The notes under the pieces are model-generated. The model did not search any database. It had not been told where the DNA came from and worked only from the letters and a program-made list of their open reading frames with translations. A DNA stretch of 64,000 bases, taken from positions 1,922,001 to 1,986,000 of the forward strand of contig OZ245995.1 in assembly GCA_965230185.1 (NCBI GenBank). Reading direction: 5' to 3'. The translations under genes and the position numbers were made by a program. Each line of letters begins with the position of its first letter. Position 1 is the first letter of the stretch. This stretch comes from Motiliproteus sp965230185. GTDB lineage: Bacteria; Pseudomonadota; Gammaproteobacteria; Pseudomonadales; Balneatricaceae. Positions 9,214 to 18,198 of the stretch are shown piece after piece.

Positions 9214-10185
9214 TTGGAACGGATGAGCACACTTACACAGATTCAGGCGCTGAAGGGCTGGCTGGAAACGCAGATTATTGGCCAGCAGCCGCTGGTGGAA
9301 CGATTGCTGATCGCACTGTTGGCCGATGGCCACCTGCTGGTGGAAGGAGCGCCAGGGCTGGCCAAGACCCGGGCCATTAATACCCTGTCCCAGGGGATCG
9401 AAGGAGATTTTCACCGCATTCAGTTCACCCCTGACCTGTTACCGGCGGATGTTACCGGCAGCGATATTTACCGCCCGGAAGACGGCGCCTTTCAGTTTCA
9501 GCCGGGCCCCATCTTCCACAATCTGGTGCTGGCTGACGAGATCAATCGGGCTCCGGCTAAGGTACAGTCAGCGCTGCTGGAGGCGATGGCCGAGCGACAG
9601 ATCAGTGTTGGCCGCAGCAGCTATCCGCTGCCGGAACTGTTTATGGTGATGGCAACTCAGAACCCTATTGAGCAGGAGGGGACCTATCCACTCCCGGAAG
9701 CGCAACTGGATCGCTTTCTGATGCAGGTACTGGTGGACTACCCGGACCAGGATGCCGAACTGTCGATTCTGCGGCTGGCTCGCAATGAAGCCGGCGCAGG
9801 TGTCGCAGAGCCTGCTCCGGTCGTTATTACCCACAAGACTCTGATGAGTGCCCGCAGTGAAGTGTTGCAGCTGCATATGGCGGAAGCGCTTGAGCACTAT
9901 ATCGTGCAGATCGTGATGGCAACGCGACAGCCGCAACGCTGTTCGCCGGAGCTGCGGAACTGGATCGAATACGGTGCCAGTCCCCGGGCCAGTATCGCCA
10001 TCGATCGCTGTGCCCGGGCCCATGCCTGGTTGCAGGGTCGGGATTATGTCAGTCCGGATGATATCCAGGCGGTCGTCTGTGATGTGTTGCGCCACCGGCT
10101 GGTGCTCAGCTTCGAGGCTGAAGCTAACGGCCTGGATGCGGAAGCGGTTATTCGCCAGCTGCTGACGCTGGTTCCGGTGGGCTGA
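9214..10185 (+). CDS. MoxR-family AAA+ ATPase
   Basis: A 323-residue AAA+ ATPase. Walker A is GAPGLAKTRA, Walker B is LVLADEINRAP, and the sensor region MATQNPIEQEGTYPLPEAQ is diagnostic of MoxR proteins. MoxR ATPases act with vWA-domain partners as chaperones that insert metals or remodel complexes; here the partners are the two vWA proteins downstream. Two starts are possible: TTG 9214 with GAGGG 7 bases away, and ATG 9223. It leads a compact operon with DUF58, DUF4381, two vWA genes and a BatD gene. Confidence 0.92.
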   Translation: MERMSTLTQIQALKGWLETQIIGQQPLVERLLIALLADGHLLVEGAPGLAKTRAINTLSQGIEGDFHRIQFTPDLLPADVTGSDIYRPEDGAFQFQPGPIFHNLVLADEINRAPAKVQSALLEAMAERQISVGRSSYPLPELFMVMATQNPIEQEGTYPLPEAQLDRFLMQVLVDYPDQDAELSILRLARNEAGAGVAEPAPVVITHKTLMSARSEVLQLHMAEALEHYIVQIVMATRQPQRCSPELRNWIEYGASPRASIAIDRCARAHAWLQGRDYVSPDDIQAVVCDVLRHRLVLSFEAEANGLDAEAVIRQLLTLVPVG

Positions 10186-10236
10186 TGTCCGTCGCAGCAT
10201 CCGAATTGAGTTTGTGGGCGGGATGGTGAAACAACC

Positions 10237-11226
10237 GTGAATCAGAGTGTTTCTTTCCAGCAGCTGGATGACTGGACCCTTGAAGGTGCATACACCGAAC
10301 TCAATCGGCTGGTCAGTCTGCACAGCTACGCCGCTGAATTTAAGCTGTCGGCCCGACGCAGGGCGGGGGCTCCGCTGGCCGGGGAGTGGAAAACCCGCCA
10401 TCGCGGCCGTGGTATCGATTTCGAAGAGGTCCGGCTCTATCAGCCCGGTGATGATGTTCGTTCCATCGACTGGCGTGTGACCGCCCGCAGCCAGCAGCCT
10501 CACACCCGGGTTTATCGGGAAGAGCGTGAGCGACCGGTAATGCTGGCGGCCGATATGCGCTCATCGATGTTCTTTGGCAGCCGCCACTGTTTCAAGTCGG
10601 TGACCTGCGCATCACTACTGAGCTGTCTGGCCTGGAGTGCGCTGGCCAATCGGGACCGGGTCGGCGGCCTGGTATTCGGTGATCGCAGCCATCGGGATAT
10701 TCGTCCTCGCCGAAGCAAACATTCGGTGCTGGAGTGGATCAGGCAGCTGGATCGATACAGTCATCTGCTCAGCACGCCCTGTGATGATCCCGTACAGTCA
10801 CCGGAAGGGCTGGCCAGCCTGCTGGAAAAACTGGTGCACATCTGCAAGCCGGGGACCGCCGTGATCATCGCCAGCGATTTCCATGATTTTGATGACCAGT
10901 GCCGCAAGCGGTTGTTTCAGTTGTCCCGGCATACCGAGCTGACCCTGTTCCTGATTTCCGATCCGCTGGAGCAGCAGTTGCCGGTCGGGGGGCGCTTCTG
11001 GGTCACCGATGGCCGCCGCAGGCAATTACTTTCCAGTGACAGTCACCACGGCGATGCGCTGCAGCGGCGTATCGATCAGCTCAGCCAGCTCTGTGGTCCG
11101 CTGGCTGTCCCATTACATCATCTGAGCACCGCGGATCATCTGCTCAGCGTGCTGCGAAATCTCTATGGACAGCCGCGCAGACAGGGGGCGCTGACTTCTA
11201 CCGGCGGGGGGACTGACGATGGCTGA
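10237..11226 (+). CDS. DUF58 domain protein
   Basis: A 329-residue soluble protein. The hallmark DUF58 block runs from RGRGIDFEEVRLYQPGDDVR through SIDWRVTARS, followed by a vWA-like C-terminal domain (PVMLAADMRSSMFFGS). DUF58 genes almost always sit between a MoxR ATPase and vWA genes, as here. The molecular role is undefined; the usual suggestion is an adaptor linking the ATPase to the membrane vWA proteins. The GTG at 10237 is used, with only a weak ribosome site. The 3' end overlaps the next gene by 8 bases. Confidence 0.88.
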   Translation: MNQSVSFQQLDDWTLEGAYTELNRLVSLHSYAAEFKLSARRRAGAPLAGEWKTRHRGRGIDFEEVRLYQPGDDVRSIDWRVTARSQQPHTRVYREERERPVMLAADMRSSMFFGSRHCFKSVTCASLLSCLAWSALANRDRVGGLVFGDRSHRDIRPRRSKHSVLEWIRQLDRYSHLLSTPCDDPVQSPEGLASLLEKLVHICKPGTAVIIASDFHDFDDQCRKRLFQLSRHTELTLFLISDPLEQQLPVGGRFWVTDGRRRQLLSSDSHHGDALQRRIDQLSQLCGPLAVPLHHLSTADHLLSVLRNLYGQPRRQGALTSTGGGTDDG

Positions 11227-11875
11227 TCCGCTGACAGCCCCGATTCCGGTTGCGTCACCCGCCGCTCCTTCGATGATTCCGAACGCTACCGGAGCTGCCG
11301 ATCCACTGGCCGAATTGCGTGACCTGCACCTGCCTGAGACGGTCGGCTTGTGGCCACCGGCGCCGGGCTGGTGGCTGCTGGTGATTGTGATCATCGTTGC
11401 CGTGGGGCTGCTGAGTCGCTGGTGGCTGAAGTCCCGTCGCGCGGACAGGTATCGGCGTCAGGCGCTGGTGGAGTTGCGGCGTTATCAGCGCGAACTGGAT
11501 GGCCATGGGGATGGTCCGCTGTTTCTGCAGCAGGTTTCCCAGCTGCTGCGGCGAGCGGCACTGGCCGCTTTTCCCAGACAGCAGGTTGCTGGCCTGCAGG
11601 GCGACGCCTGGCTGCAGTTTCTGGACGACAGCAGCGGCCTGACAGATTTCAGCACCGGCAAGGGGCGGATACTGATCAGCGGTCCCTATCAGCCGACGCC
11701 CGATGTTGATACCGCGGCACTTAATGCCCTGGCCCGCGAATGGCTCAGGCGCCATCGCCGCTCGCTGTGGGAACAGGCGCTGGCGACCCCTTCGCAAGGA
11801 CGATCGGAACGGAATTACTCACAGCAGAAAGGTCCTGAGCAGAAAGAACCGGAGGTCAATTATGCTCAGCATTGA
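11219..11875 (+). CDS. DUF4381 domain membrane protein
   Basis: A 218-residue protein with one membrane helix (WWLLVIVIIVAVGLLSRWW, about residues 42-62) followed by a basic soluble domain. The motif LRDLHLPETVGLWPPAPGWW just before the helix is typical of DUF4381 proteins found in MoxR/Bat operons. ATG 11219 overlaps the DUF58 gene by 8 bases, and its own end overlaps the next gene by 14, so translation is coupled along the operon. It probably anchors part of the complex at the inner membrane. Confidence 0.85.
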   Translation: MADPLTAPIPVASPAAPSMIPNATGAADPLAELRDLHLPETVGLWPPAPGWWLLVIVIIVAVGLLSRWWLKSRRADRYRRQALVELRRYQRELDGHGDGPLFLQQVSQLLRRAALAAFPRQQVAGLQGDAWLQFLDDSSGLTDFSTGKGRILISGPYQPTPDVDTAALNALAREWLRRHRRSLWEQALATPSQGRSERNYSQQKGPEQKEPEVNYAQH

Positions 11876-12902
11876 ATGGCCCTGGTTGTTTCTGCTGCTG
11901 CCGCTGCCCTGGCTGGTCAACCGTTTTATGGCGCCCGTTTCCCGTCAGGAAGCGGCACTCAGAGTCCCCTTTTTCGGTGCAGTCGCCGGGAACCTGAGCG
12001 TCGGTACTTCCGACTCGGTTCCACGACGCCTGCCGGTGCTGATGCTGTGGCTGATCTGGTTGTTACTGCTGGTGGCCGCTGCCCGGCCGCTGTGGCTGGG
12101 AGAGCCGGTACCGCTGGCCGCCAGTGGACGGGATCTGATGCTGGCGGTGGATATCTCCGGCAGCATGGACGCCGAAGATATGGCCCTTGAGGGTGAAACC
12201 GTTAACCGGCTGGTGGTGGTCAGACAGGTGCTGGGTGAATTCGCCGGTCGTCGCAGCGGGGATCGGCTGGGGCTGATACTGTTTGGTAGCCAGGCCTATC
12301 TGCATACACCACTGACCTTCGATCACAAAACGCTGCGGCAGCTGCTCGACGAGGCGCAGATCGGTTTTGCCGGCCAGAAAACCGCTATCGGCGATGCCAT
12401 AGGTCTGAGCATCAAACGTCTGAAAGAGCAACCGGAGCAGAGTCGGGTGCTGATTCTGCTGACCGATGGCGCCAATACCGCTGGCCGCGTTGATCCGTTG
12501 GAAGCCGCAGGTATAGCTGCCAACGAGGGTATCCGCATCTATACCCTGGGCTTCGGGGCCGACGAGATGCTGGTCCGCAATCTGTTCGGCGTGCGCCGGG
12601 TCAACCCCTCGTCGGAACTGGACGAGAAAACCCTGAAGGCCATTGCTGAGGTTTCCGGCGGGCGTTACTTCCGGGCCCGGGACGCTGAAGAGCTGGAAGC
12701 TATCTATCAGGAACTGGACCGACTGGAGCCGGCGCAGCAGGAGGAGCAGCAGGTGCGACCCCGGCAGGCATTGTTCTTCTGGCCGCTGGGACTGGCGCTG
12801 TTACTGAGTATGGCGTGGGTAGTGCTGGAGCTGCTGCTATCCGGTTCCCGGGGAGTGCGTTCCGATTCCGCTGCTGGCCCGGACAGGGAGGCAGCATCAT
12901 GA
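11862..12902 (+). CDS. BatA-type vWA domain membrane protein
   Basis: 346 residues from ATG 11862, which has GGAGGT 5 bases upstream; the open frame extends further back but only this start fits family length and the ribosome site. Two N-terminal hydrophobic segments (WPWLFLLLPLPWLV and LMLWLIWLLLLVAAARPLW) flank a short loop. A vWA domain with an intact metal-ion site follows (Asp97, Ser99, Ser101 in DISGSMD, then LTDGANTAG). A C-terminal helix (FFWPLGLALLLSMAWVVLELL) closes it. It belongs to the Bacteroides aerotolerance (Bat) family and is probably handled by the upstream MoxR ATPase. Confidence 0.9.
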   Translation: MLSIEWPWLFLLLPLPWLVNRFMAPVSRQEAALRVPFFGAVAGNLSVGTSDSVPRRLPVLMLWLIWLLLLVAAARPLWLGEPVPLAASGRDLMLAVDISGSMDAEDMALEGETVNRLVVVRQVLGEFAGRRSGDRLGLILFGSQAYLHTPLTFDHKTLRQLLDEAQIGFAGQKTAIGDAIGLSIKRLKEQPEQSRVLILLTDGANTAGRVDPLEAAGIAANEGIRIYTLGFGADEMLVRNLFGVRRVNPSSELDEKTLKAIAEVSGGRYFRARDAEELEAIYQELDRLEPAQQEEQQVRPRQALFFWPLGLALLLSMAWVVLELLLSGSRGVRSDSAAGPDREAAS

Positions 12903-14785
12903 TCGACTCATTCCACTTCCTGCGTCCCGGCTGGTTGCTGCTGTTGATTCCGGCGCTACTGCTGACCCTGCTGCTCTGGCGTCGAAGGAGAAATGGCAGC
13001 GGCTGGCAACGATTGATCAGTCCTGAGCTGCTGCCCTATCTGCTGGAAACACAACCGGCACCGACGTCGCGATTACCTCTGCTGGCGTTGCTGTCGGGCT
13101 GGATCTTCGCCACCCTGGCGATGGCCGGACCGAGCTGGGAGAAACTGCCGCAGCCGCTCTATAAGCAGCAGGACGCTGTGGTGCTGATCCTGGATCTGTC
13201 CCCCTCGATGCTGGCCGAAGATCTGAAACCGCGGCGACTTGTCCATGCCCGTCACCGGCTGATCGATCTGCTGAAGGGCCGCCGGGAGGGAGTGACGGGC
13301 CTGGTGGTCTATGCCGGTGACGCCCATGTGCTGGCGCCCTTAAGCAGTGACCGGGAGACTCTGCTGACACTGGTACCTGAACTGGATCCGTCCATCATGC
13401 CGGTGCGGGGTAGTCGGGCTGAAGATGCCGTGGCCCGGGCTGTTCGACTGCTCAGGGAGGCGGGCTACAGCCGCGGTGAACTGGTGCTGATTACCGATGG
13501 CGTGGCAACGTCGGCCGGGGAGGTGATCAGTCAGCAGCTGAGTGCTGGTGGGTACCAGCTGTCAATTCTGGGGGTGGGAACCACTGCCGGGGCGCCGGTA
13601 CCGCTGCCTGACGGTAGTTTTGCCAAAGACAGCGACGGCAATATCTATCTGGCCCGACTTAATCGCTCTGAGCTTCAGCAGCTGGCCGCGACCGGAGGTG
13701 GCCTCTACCGTGATCTCAGCTTTGACGGCAATGATATCGAGGCTATTCAGGCTCAGCTCGGGCGGCGGCAGCTGCCGGGAGGCCAGCACGTGGCTCTCAG
13801 TGAACGCGAGTTTGATCTCTGGGAAGACGCTGGCAGCTGGCTGGTTTTGCTGTTGTTGCCGGTGGCGGCGCTGGCCTGTCGGCGGGGCTGGGTTCTGCTG
13901 GTGATCCTGGCGCCGCTGTTGCAACCGCAGCAGGCAATGGCTTTCGATTGGCAGGACCTGTGGTTGAATGGGGATCAGCAGGGGACACGGGCGTTTCAGC
14001 AGGGCGATCATAAGGCAGCGGCAGAGTTGTTTACCAGCCGGGACTGGCAGGGGGCGGCCCGCTACCGCAGTGGCGACTATGGAGGCGCTGCTGAGCGCTT
14101 CACGGATGAACAGAATGCCGACAGCCTGTACAACCGCGGCAACGCCCTGGCAAGGGCCGGTCAGCTGGAACAGGCAATCGAGGCCTGGGACCGGGCGCTG
14201 CAACTGCAGCCGGAGATGGAAGATGCGCAGTTTAACAAGCAACTGGTGGAACGACTGCTCAATCAGCGCCAGCAGAACCAGCAGAACCAGCAGAACCAGC
14301 AGAACCAGCAGAGTTCCCGGCACCAGGCGTCCGGCTCAGACAGTGGCGGTGACTCAGAGTCCTCTGACTCGCAGCATAGTCAGCCGTCCGATGCCGGAGG
14401 GCAACAAAGCGAAGGGGAACCTTCCCGGTCGGATCAGTCTATCCGGGATCAGGCCCCGGAGGATCATCGGCAACAGCAGCAACAGCAGCAACAGCAGCAA
14501 CAGCAGCAACGGTCGGAGCAATCAGGGCAGCAGCAATCGTCACGGCATCAGGCCGGGATGAAACCCGATAATACAGATCAGTCCCCGGAAGAGGGACAGG
14601 AGGCATCCGCCGAAGCGCCGCGGGATGCAGATGCCGAGCATCAGCAGGCGCTGGACAAATGGTTGCGCCAGATTCCGGAAGATCCCGGCGGTCTGTTGCG
14701 CCGCAAGTTTGAATATCAGTACCGACAGAAATTGCAGGCGTATCAGCAGGGAGAATGGAAGCCCTCCGACGAAGTGCGCTGGTAG
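12899..14785 (+). CDS. BatB/BatC-like vWA and TPR fusion protein
   Basis: 628 residues from ATG 12899, which overlaps the previous stop as ATGA and has GGGAGG upstream. Order: N-terminal hydrophobic helices, vWA domain with intact MIDAS (Asp99, Ser101, Ser103 in DLSPSM), two more hydrophobic segments near residues 315-350, then a TPR region (SLYNRGNALARAGQLEQAIE, followed by WDRALQLQP). The tail of about 150 residues is Gln/Ser-rich. Bacteroides keeps BatB and BatC as separate genes; here they are fused. The tail contains two 9-bp tandem repeats. It closes a vWA pair typical of MoxR operons. Confidence 0.9.
   Translation: MIDSFHFLRPGWLLLLIPALLLTLLLWRRRRNGSGWQRLISPELLPYLLETQPAPTSRLPLLALLSGWIFATLAMAGPSWEKLPQPLYKQQDAVVLILDLSPSMLAEDLKPRRLVHARHRLIDLLKGRREGVTGLVVYAGDAHVLAPLSSDRETLLTLVPELDPSIMPVRGSRAEDAVARAVRLLREAGYSRGELVLITDGVATSAGEVISQQLSAGGYQLSILGVGTTAGAPVPLPDGSFAKDSDGNIYLARLNRSELQQLAATGGGLYRDLSFDGNDIEAIQAQLGRRQLPGGQHVALSEREFDLWEDAGSWLVLLLLPVAALACRRGWVLLVILAPLLQPQQAMAFDWQDLWLNGDQQGTRAFQQGDHKAAAELFTSRDWQGAARYRSGDYGGAAERFTDEQNADSLYNRGNALARAGQLEQAIEAWDRALQLQPEMEDAQFNKQLVERLLNQRQQNQQNQQNQQNQQSSRHQASGSDSGGDSESSDSQHSQPSDAGGQQSEGEPSRSDQSIRDQAPEDHRQQQQQQQQQQQQQRSEQSGQQQSSRHQAGMKPDNTDQSPEEGQEASAEAPRDADAEHQQALDKWLRQIPEDPGGLLRRKFEYQYRQKLQAYQQGEWKPSDEVRW
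14270..14312 (+). repeat. 9-bp tandem repeat encoding Gln-Gln-Asn
   Basis: CAGCAGAAC is repeated four times plus a partial fifth copy from 14270. It lies in frame within the Gln-rich tail of the vWA/TPR protein, so copy-number change would alter tail length only. Confidence 0.9.
14471..14509 (+). repeat. 9-bp tandem repeat encoding poly-Gln
   Basis: CAACAGCAG is repeated four times plus a trailing CAA, giving an uninterrupted run of glutamines in the same tail. It is in frame and a likely site of replication slippage. Confidence 0.9.
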
Positions 14786-14801
14786 AGAGAAGACAGAATC
14801 A

Positions 14802-16574
14802 ATGGGTTATTTAATTGCCGGGACGGCTGCCAGAATGGCAGCAGGATGGAGAGAGGTGATCAGACAGCTCGGTCTGAAGCTGCTGATGGTGCTGATGCTG
14901 GCCAGTGGCGGTGTGCAGGCCGAAACCCTGACCGCGTTCGTGGACCGTAATCGCATCGGCCTGGACGAAACCCTGCAGCTGAGTGTCAGAATAGACTCTC
15001 AGATGGTGCTGAGCGAACCCGATTTTTCGGGTCTGAAGGCTGATTTTGATATTCTCGGTACCCGCCAGAGCCGGCAGATGCGCTCGGTGAACGGCAAGTC
15101 CGAATCCTGGACTCAATGGACCCTTACCCTGGCGCCGAAGCGCGAGGGGCTGCTGCAGATCCCCGCCCTGAAGCTGAAGGGCGCCCGAAGCCAGCCTCTG
15201 ACTATCGAGGTTAGGGCGCCAGCGCAACCAGAAACCGCAGCCGATCGTGATTATTATCTTGAGCTGGAGCTGGATAAGGAGCAGCTCCATGTTCAGGAGC
15301 AGTTGCTGGTCAGGGTTCGTCTGCTCAGTGCCATCAGCCTCAGTGGCCTGCAGGGAGCGGCATTGACGGTAGACGGCGCCAACGTGAGCCGACTGGATGA
15401 ACGTCAGTACGAACGCATTCAGCGGGGGCGTCGTTACGGAGTCTTCGAGGTCAGCTACGTTGTATTCCCTCAGCGTAGCGGTCCGCTGGAGATTCCGGCT
15501 CAGCGTTTCAGCGCAGTGAAAAATGCATCCCGATCTGTATTCGGTCGCTCCGGTGGCCAGCGGATTCGGATCTCCTCCGATGCCCGGACAGTGAATGTGC
15601 TGCCGCGACCGTCTTCTTTCCCGGCAGCGGAATGGCTGCCGACAACGGAGCTGCAACTGACCCAGAGTTGGGGCAAGGGAAGCCCGGAGTTCCGGGTGGG
15701 GGAGCCTGTCACCCGTACCCTGAAACTGAAGGTCAGCGGGGTGGAAACGACTCAGGTCCCTCTGATCCGTATGGTTGAAACCGCCGGCCTGAAACTCTAT
15801 CCGGAACAGCCGGAAACAGAGGAGAGCAGTAACGCCGATGGTTTACAGCTTGAGCGTACTGAGCGTTTCGGGCTGGTGCCGTCGAAGCCCGGAACACTGG
15901 AGTTACCGGCAATTCGAATTCGCTGGTGGGATATCCGGGCTGATCGGGAGCGGGTCGCCGAGCTTCCGGCAGAGACGATCAGCGTGTTGCCGGCCGCAGT
16001 CACTACGGCGACCGCTGTGCTCCCTGAGTCCTTACAGAGTGCTGGTGCGGAGGCTGATACCCCGATATCACCTGTGGGCACCGGAGAGGGTAACAGGGAT
16101 CTGCTATTGTGGAGTAACCTGGCCTGGGCTCTGGCCTGTTCGATTCTGGCGCTACTCTGGTGGCGGGCCCGCAAAGGCCACTCAGGTGCGGAACCGCCGG
16201 GGAAAGCCCTGTCCACAGCCGTTGAAAAGACGGAAGCCCGGGCTTTTAAGCGACTGGAGCAGGCCTGTGACGACGGCGATCCCGGCTCTGTTCGGGCTGC
16301 CCTGCTCAGCTGGCAGCAGAGTCGCTCTTCCGGTACGAGGCCATCTTCAGCGACAGGATTTGAAGCTCTGCTACGGGAAGCACAGGACCCTGAAATACGG
16401 CGATCGCTTCAGCAGCAATTGAGACAGCTGGATCGTACGCTCTACAGCAGTGATTCAACAGGGAGCTATTCGCCCGGGCCGCTGTTGCAGGCCCTCCGCC
16501 GGTTGCGCAAACAGAAACCTGCCGGAGCATCAGCTGCCGGAACAGATCTGCCGCCCCTGTACGGGCATTCCTGA
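14802..16574 (+). CDS. batD: BatD-like exported membrane protein
   Basis: 590 residues from ATG 14802. ATG 14835 (residue 12) is an alternative that shortens the region before the signal sequence LGLKLLMVLMLASGGVQA. A large periplasmic beta-rich region follows (ETLTAFVDRNRIGLDETLQL onward), with the internal pattern LELELDKEQLHVQEQLLVRV typical of BatD. Near residues 440-460 a membrane helix (LAWALACSILALLWW) precedes a basic cytoplasmic tail of about 125 residues. It closes the operon 16 bases after the vWA/TPR gene. BatD proteins are linked to oxygen or stress tolerance in Bacteroides and Leptospira; the role here is inferred from context. Confidence 0.85.
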   Translation: MGYLIAGTAARMAAGWREVIRQLGLKLLMVLMLASGGVQAETLTAFVDRNRIGLDETLQLSVRIDSQMVLSEPDFSGLKADFDILGTRQSRQMRSVNGKSESWTQWTLTLAPKREGLLQIPALKLKGARSQPLTIEVRAPAQPETAADRDYYLELELDKEQLHVQEQLLVRVRLLSAISLSGLQGAALTVDGANVSRLDERQYERIQRGRRYGVFEVSYVVFPQRSGPLEIPAQRFSAVKNASRSVFGRSGGQRIRISSDARTVNVLPRPSSFPAAEWLPTTELQLTQSWGKGSPEFRVGEPVTRTLKLKVSGVETTQVPLIRMVETAGLKLYPEQPETEESSNADGLQLERTERFGLVPSKPGTLELPAIRIRWWDIRADRERVAELPAETISVLPAAVTTATAVLPESLQSAGAEADTPISPVGTGEGNRDLLLWSNLAWALACSILALLWWRARKGHSGAEPPGKALSTAVEKTEARAFKRLEQACDDGDPGSVRAALLSWQQSRSSGTRPSSATGFEALLREAQDPEIRRSLQQQLRQLDRTLYSSDSTGSYSPGPLLQALRRLRKQKPAGASAAGTDLPPLYGHS

Positions 16575-17031
16575 GGTATCCGTATTCTTACCGGGATGCT
16601 CAGAGCTCTGTCCTGGCTGGGGCGGACAGGCACGGAACAGTGTTCTTTCAGGTAAGCTACAAACAGGTAGCATGGCAGGCCGCTTGAAGGAGGGGGAATG
16701 GCGATACCTGTTCCCGGCCGGCTGTCAGAGGGGCAGAAACCGGTAAGCCGATTATGGCGTCACCGGATTGCGGGGCTGTACACTGGCTCTCGGTCTTCTC
16801 TGGAATCAGAATTCTCAGTTCCTTACTTTTCGGGGGCTGCAAGATTGTTGCGAGCAGAGTTTCCCATCCCGGCTGAATATCCGGCTCAGGGAGTTACGGG
16901 CGTCGAAACGGGTTTGTCATCAGTATGATGGTTACTGCCTGACGGAATCGGGTACTGAATTGGTTGAAACTGTAGGGCCGCTGGGACCATGGTCGCCGAC
17001 CGGACCGCAGCGATCAGAGAGGGAGCATGCT
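16575..17031 (+). other. Gap between the Bat operon and nudC
   Basis: 457 bases with no gene I can defend. All three plus-strand frames are partly open, and none encodes a recognisable protein. The best-placed start is ATG 16698, listed separately. The frame that leads into nudC is also open upstream of ATG 17032, but nothing there resembles a NudC N-terminus. No clear terminator or tRNA is visible. Confidence 0.5.
16698..16928 (+). CDS. Possible small ORF with strong ribosome site
   Basis: 76 codons starting at an ATG directly preceded by GAAGGAGGGGGA, one of the best Shine-Dalgarno matches in the window, though very close to the start. The product has no signal peptide, membrane helix or motif I recognise, and codon use is not clearly that of the neighbours. 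It could be a real small protein or a chance open frame. Confidence 0.22.
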   Translation: MAIPVPGRLSEGQKPVSRLWRHRIAGLYTGSRSSLESEFSVPYFSGAARLLRAEFPIPAEYPAQGVTGVETGLSSV

Positions 17032-17958
17032 ATGTCACTTAAATACTCCGGAATGCCGCTGGACCGTTGTTCGAAACAGCGCAAAGAGCCGGACTGGCTG
17101 CAAAAGCAGTTTGATGATTGTCGAGTTCGCTTTGTGCTGGTGAAAGAGGGGCGAAACCTGTTCGCCAGTGACGGCAAGCCGATTTATCCGAGCCGGTCCG
17201 AGCTGATTTCTGCCCGCATGGACAGCAGTGTGTTTCTGGGAACCGATGACAGAGGGCCGGTATTCGCGCTGGACGCGGGGCGGCTGTCCGGCGAGGAGCT
17301 TCGCCTGATGGAAGCAGATGGGCACTTCAGCGATCTGCGCCGCTACGGACCGGGGCTGAGTTTCCAGGACGCCGCCATCCTGGCCTTTGGTAAAGGGCTG
17401 CTGCACTGGCACAGGACTCATCGATTCTGTGGACGCTGCGGGCAAGTCAATCACAGTATAGAGGGAGGCCACTCCCGACGTTGTGAGAACAGTGAATGCG
17501 GCCATCAGACGTTTCCTCGCACCGACCCCGCAGTCATTATGGTGGTGGAACACACTTTTGGAGACGGCATTACCCGCTGCCTGATGGGGCGTCAGAAGTC
17601 CTGGCCGGAGGGTGTCTATTCCACACTGGCGGGGTTTGTCGATCCCGGCGAGTCGCTGGAAGAAGCGGTGGCGCGGGAAGTGAAAGAGGAGGTCGGATTA
17701 GAGGTGGCCGAGGTCCGCTATCTGGCCTCCCAGCCCTGGCCTTTTCCCTCCTCCATTATGCTGGGATTTGTCGCCCGGGCGGTCAGCCCGGATATCAGAA
17801 TCGACCGGGATGAGCTCGACGATGCCCGCTGGTTCAGCCGCGACGAACTGAATCAACAGGGAGAATGGGGGGATGAGGGGGCCGGCTTTAAGAAAACCCG
17901 GCCGGATTCCATCTCCCGCTATCTGATTGAGTACTGGCAGGCGGGTAACAGCTGTTGA
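17032..17958 (+). CDS. nudC: NAD+ diphosphatase (NADH pyrophosphatase)
   Basis: 308 residues from ATG 17032, which is preceded by GAGAGGGAG. A central zinc ribbon (FCGRCG, then CENSECG) is followed by a complete Nudix box (GFVDPGESLEEAVAREVKEE) and the NudC signature SQPWPFPSS. NudC enzymes hydrolyse NADH to NMNH and AMP, and in E. coli also remove NAD caps from RNA 5' ends. The length is somewhat greater than E. coli NudC (257) because of a longer N-terminal domain. It stands alone and is followed by an AT-rich region. Confidence 0.95.
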   Translation: MSLKYSGMPLDRCSKQRKEPDWLQKQFDDCRVRFVLVKEGRNLFASDGKPIYPSRSELISARMDSSVFLGTDDRGPVFALDAGRLSGEELRLMEADGHFSDLRRYGPGLSFQDAAILAFGKGLLHWHRTHRFCGRCGQVNHSIEGGHSRRCENSECGHQTFPRTDPAVIMVVEHTFGDGITRCLMGRQKSWPEGVYSTLAGFVDPGESLEEAVAREVKEEVGLEVAEVRYLASQPWPFPSSIMLGFVARAVSPDIRIDRDELDDARWFSRDELNQQGEWGDEGAGFKKTRPDSISRYLIEYWQAGNSC

Positions 17959-18058
17959 GCCGTGGTCCTGCGGCAGGGCGAAGGCGACTGACTGCTGAGC
18001 GCCTCTGTACCAGAGCACAGATGACTGTCATCTTTTTTTACACAATCGTTTTAAAATT

Positions 18059-18120
18059 TCGAGCCATTACTAATAATTTGTTATAAAACAGAATGTTAAA
18101 CATTGTGGCTCGATTCTTGT
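18059..18120 (+). promoter_or_regulatory. Structured AT-rich promoter region with possible sigma-54 site
   Basis: TCGAGCCA at 18059-18066 is the exact inverted complement of TGGCTCGA at 18106-18113, with a compact palindrome AATGTT-A-AACATT between them. The right arm is also the start of TGGCTCGATTCTTGT (18106-18120), which resembles a sigma-54 -24/-12 element: GG, ten bases, then GT in place of GC. It lies about 80 bases before the PEP-CTERM gene. PEP-CTERM genes in several bacteria are sigma-54 controlled through PrsK/PrsR, which makes this worth testing. Confidence 0.35.
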
Positions 18121-18198
18121 TTATTAAACGAGTGTTTTAAAAGGTGGCGTGATGGTCTCAGAGGACCATCATTTCTGATCGGTCTGAAGGGGTTCAAT

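Noticed and set aside
16768..17031. N-terminal extension of nudC
   Set aside because: The frame is open but the peptide does not resemble NudC, and ATG 17032 has a good ribosome site.
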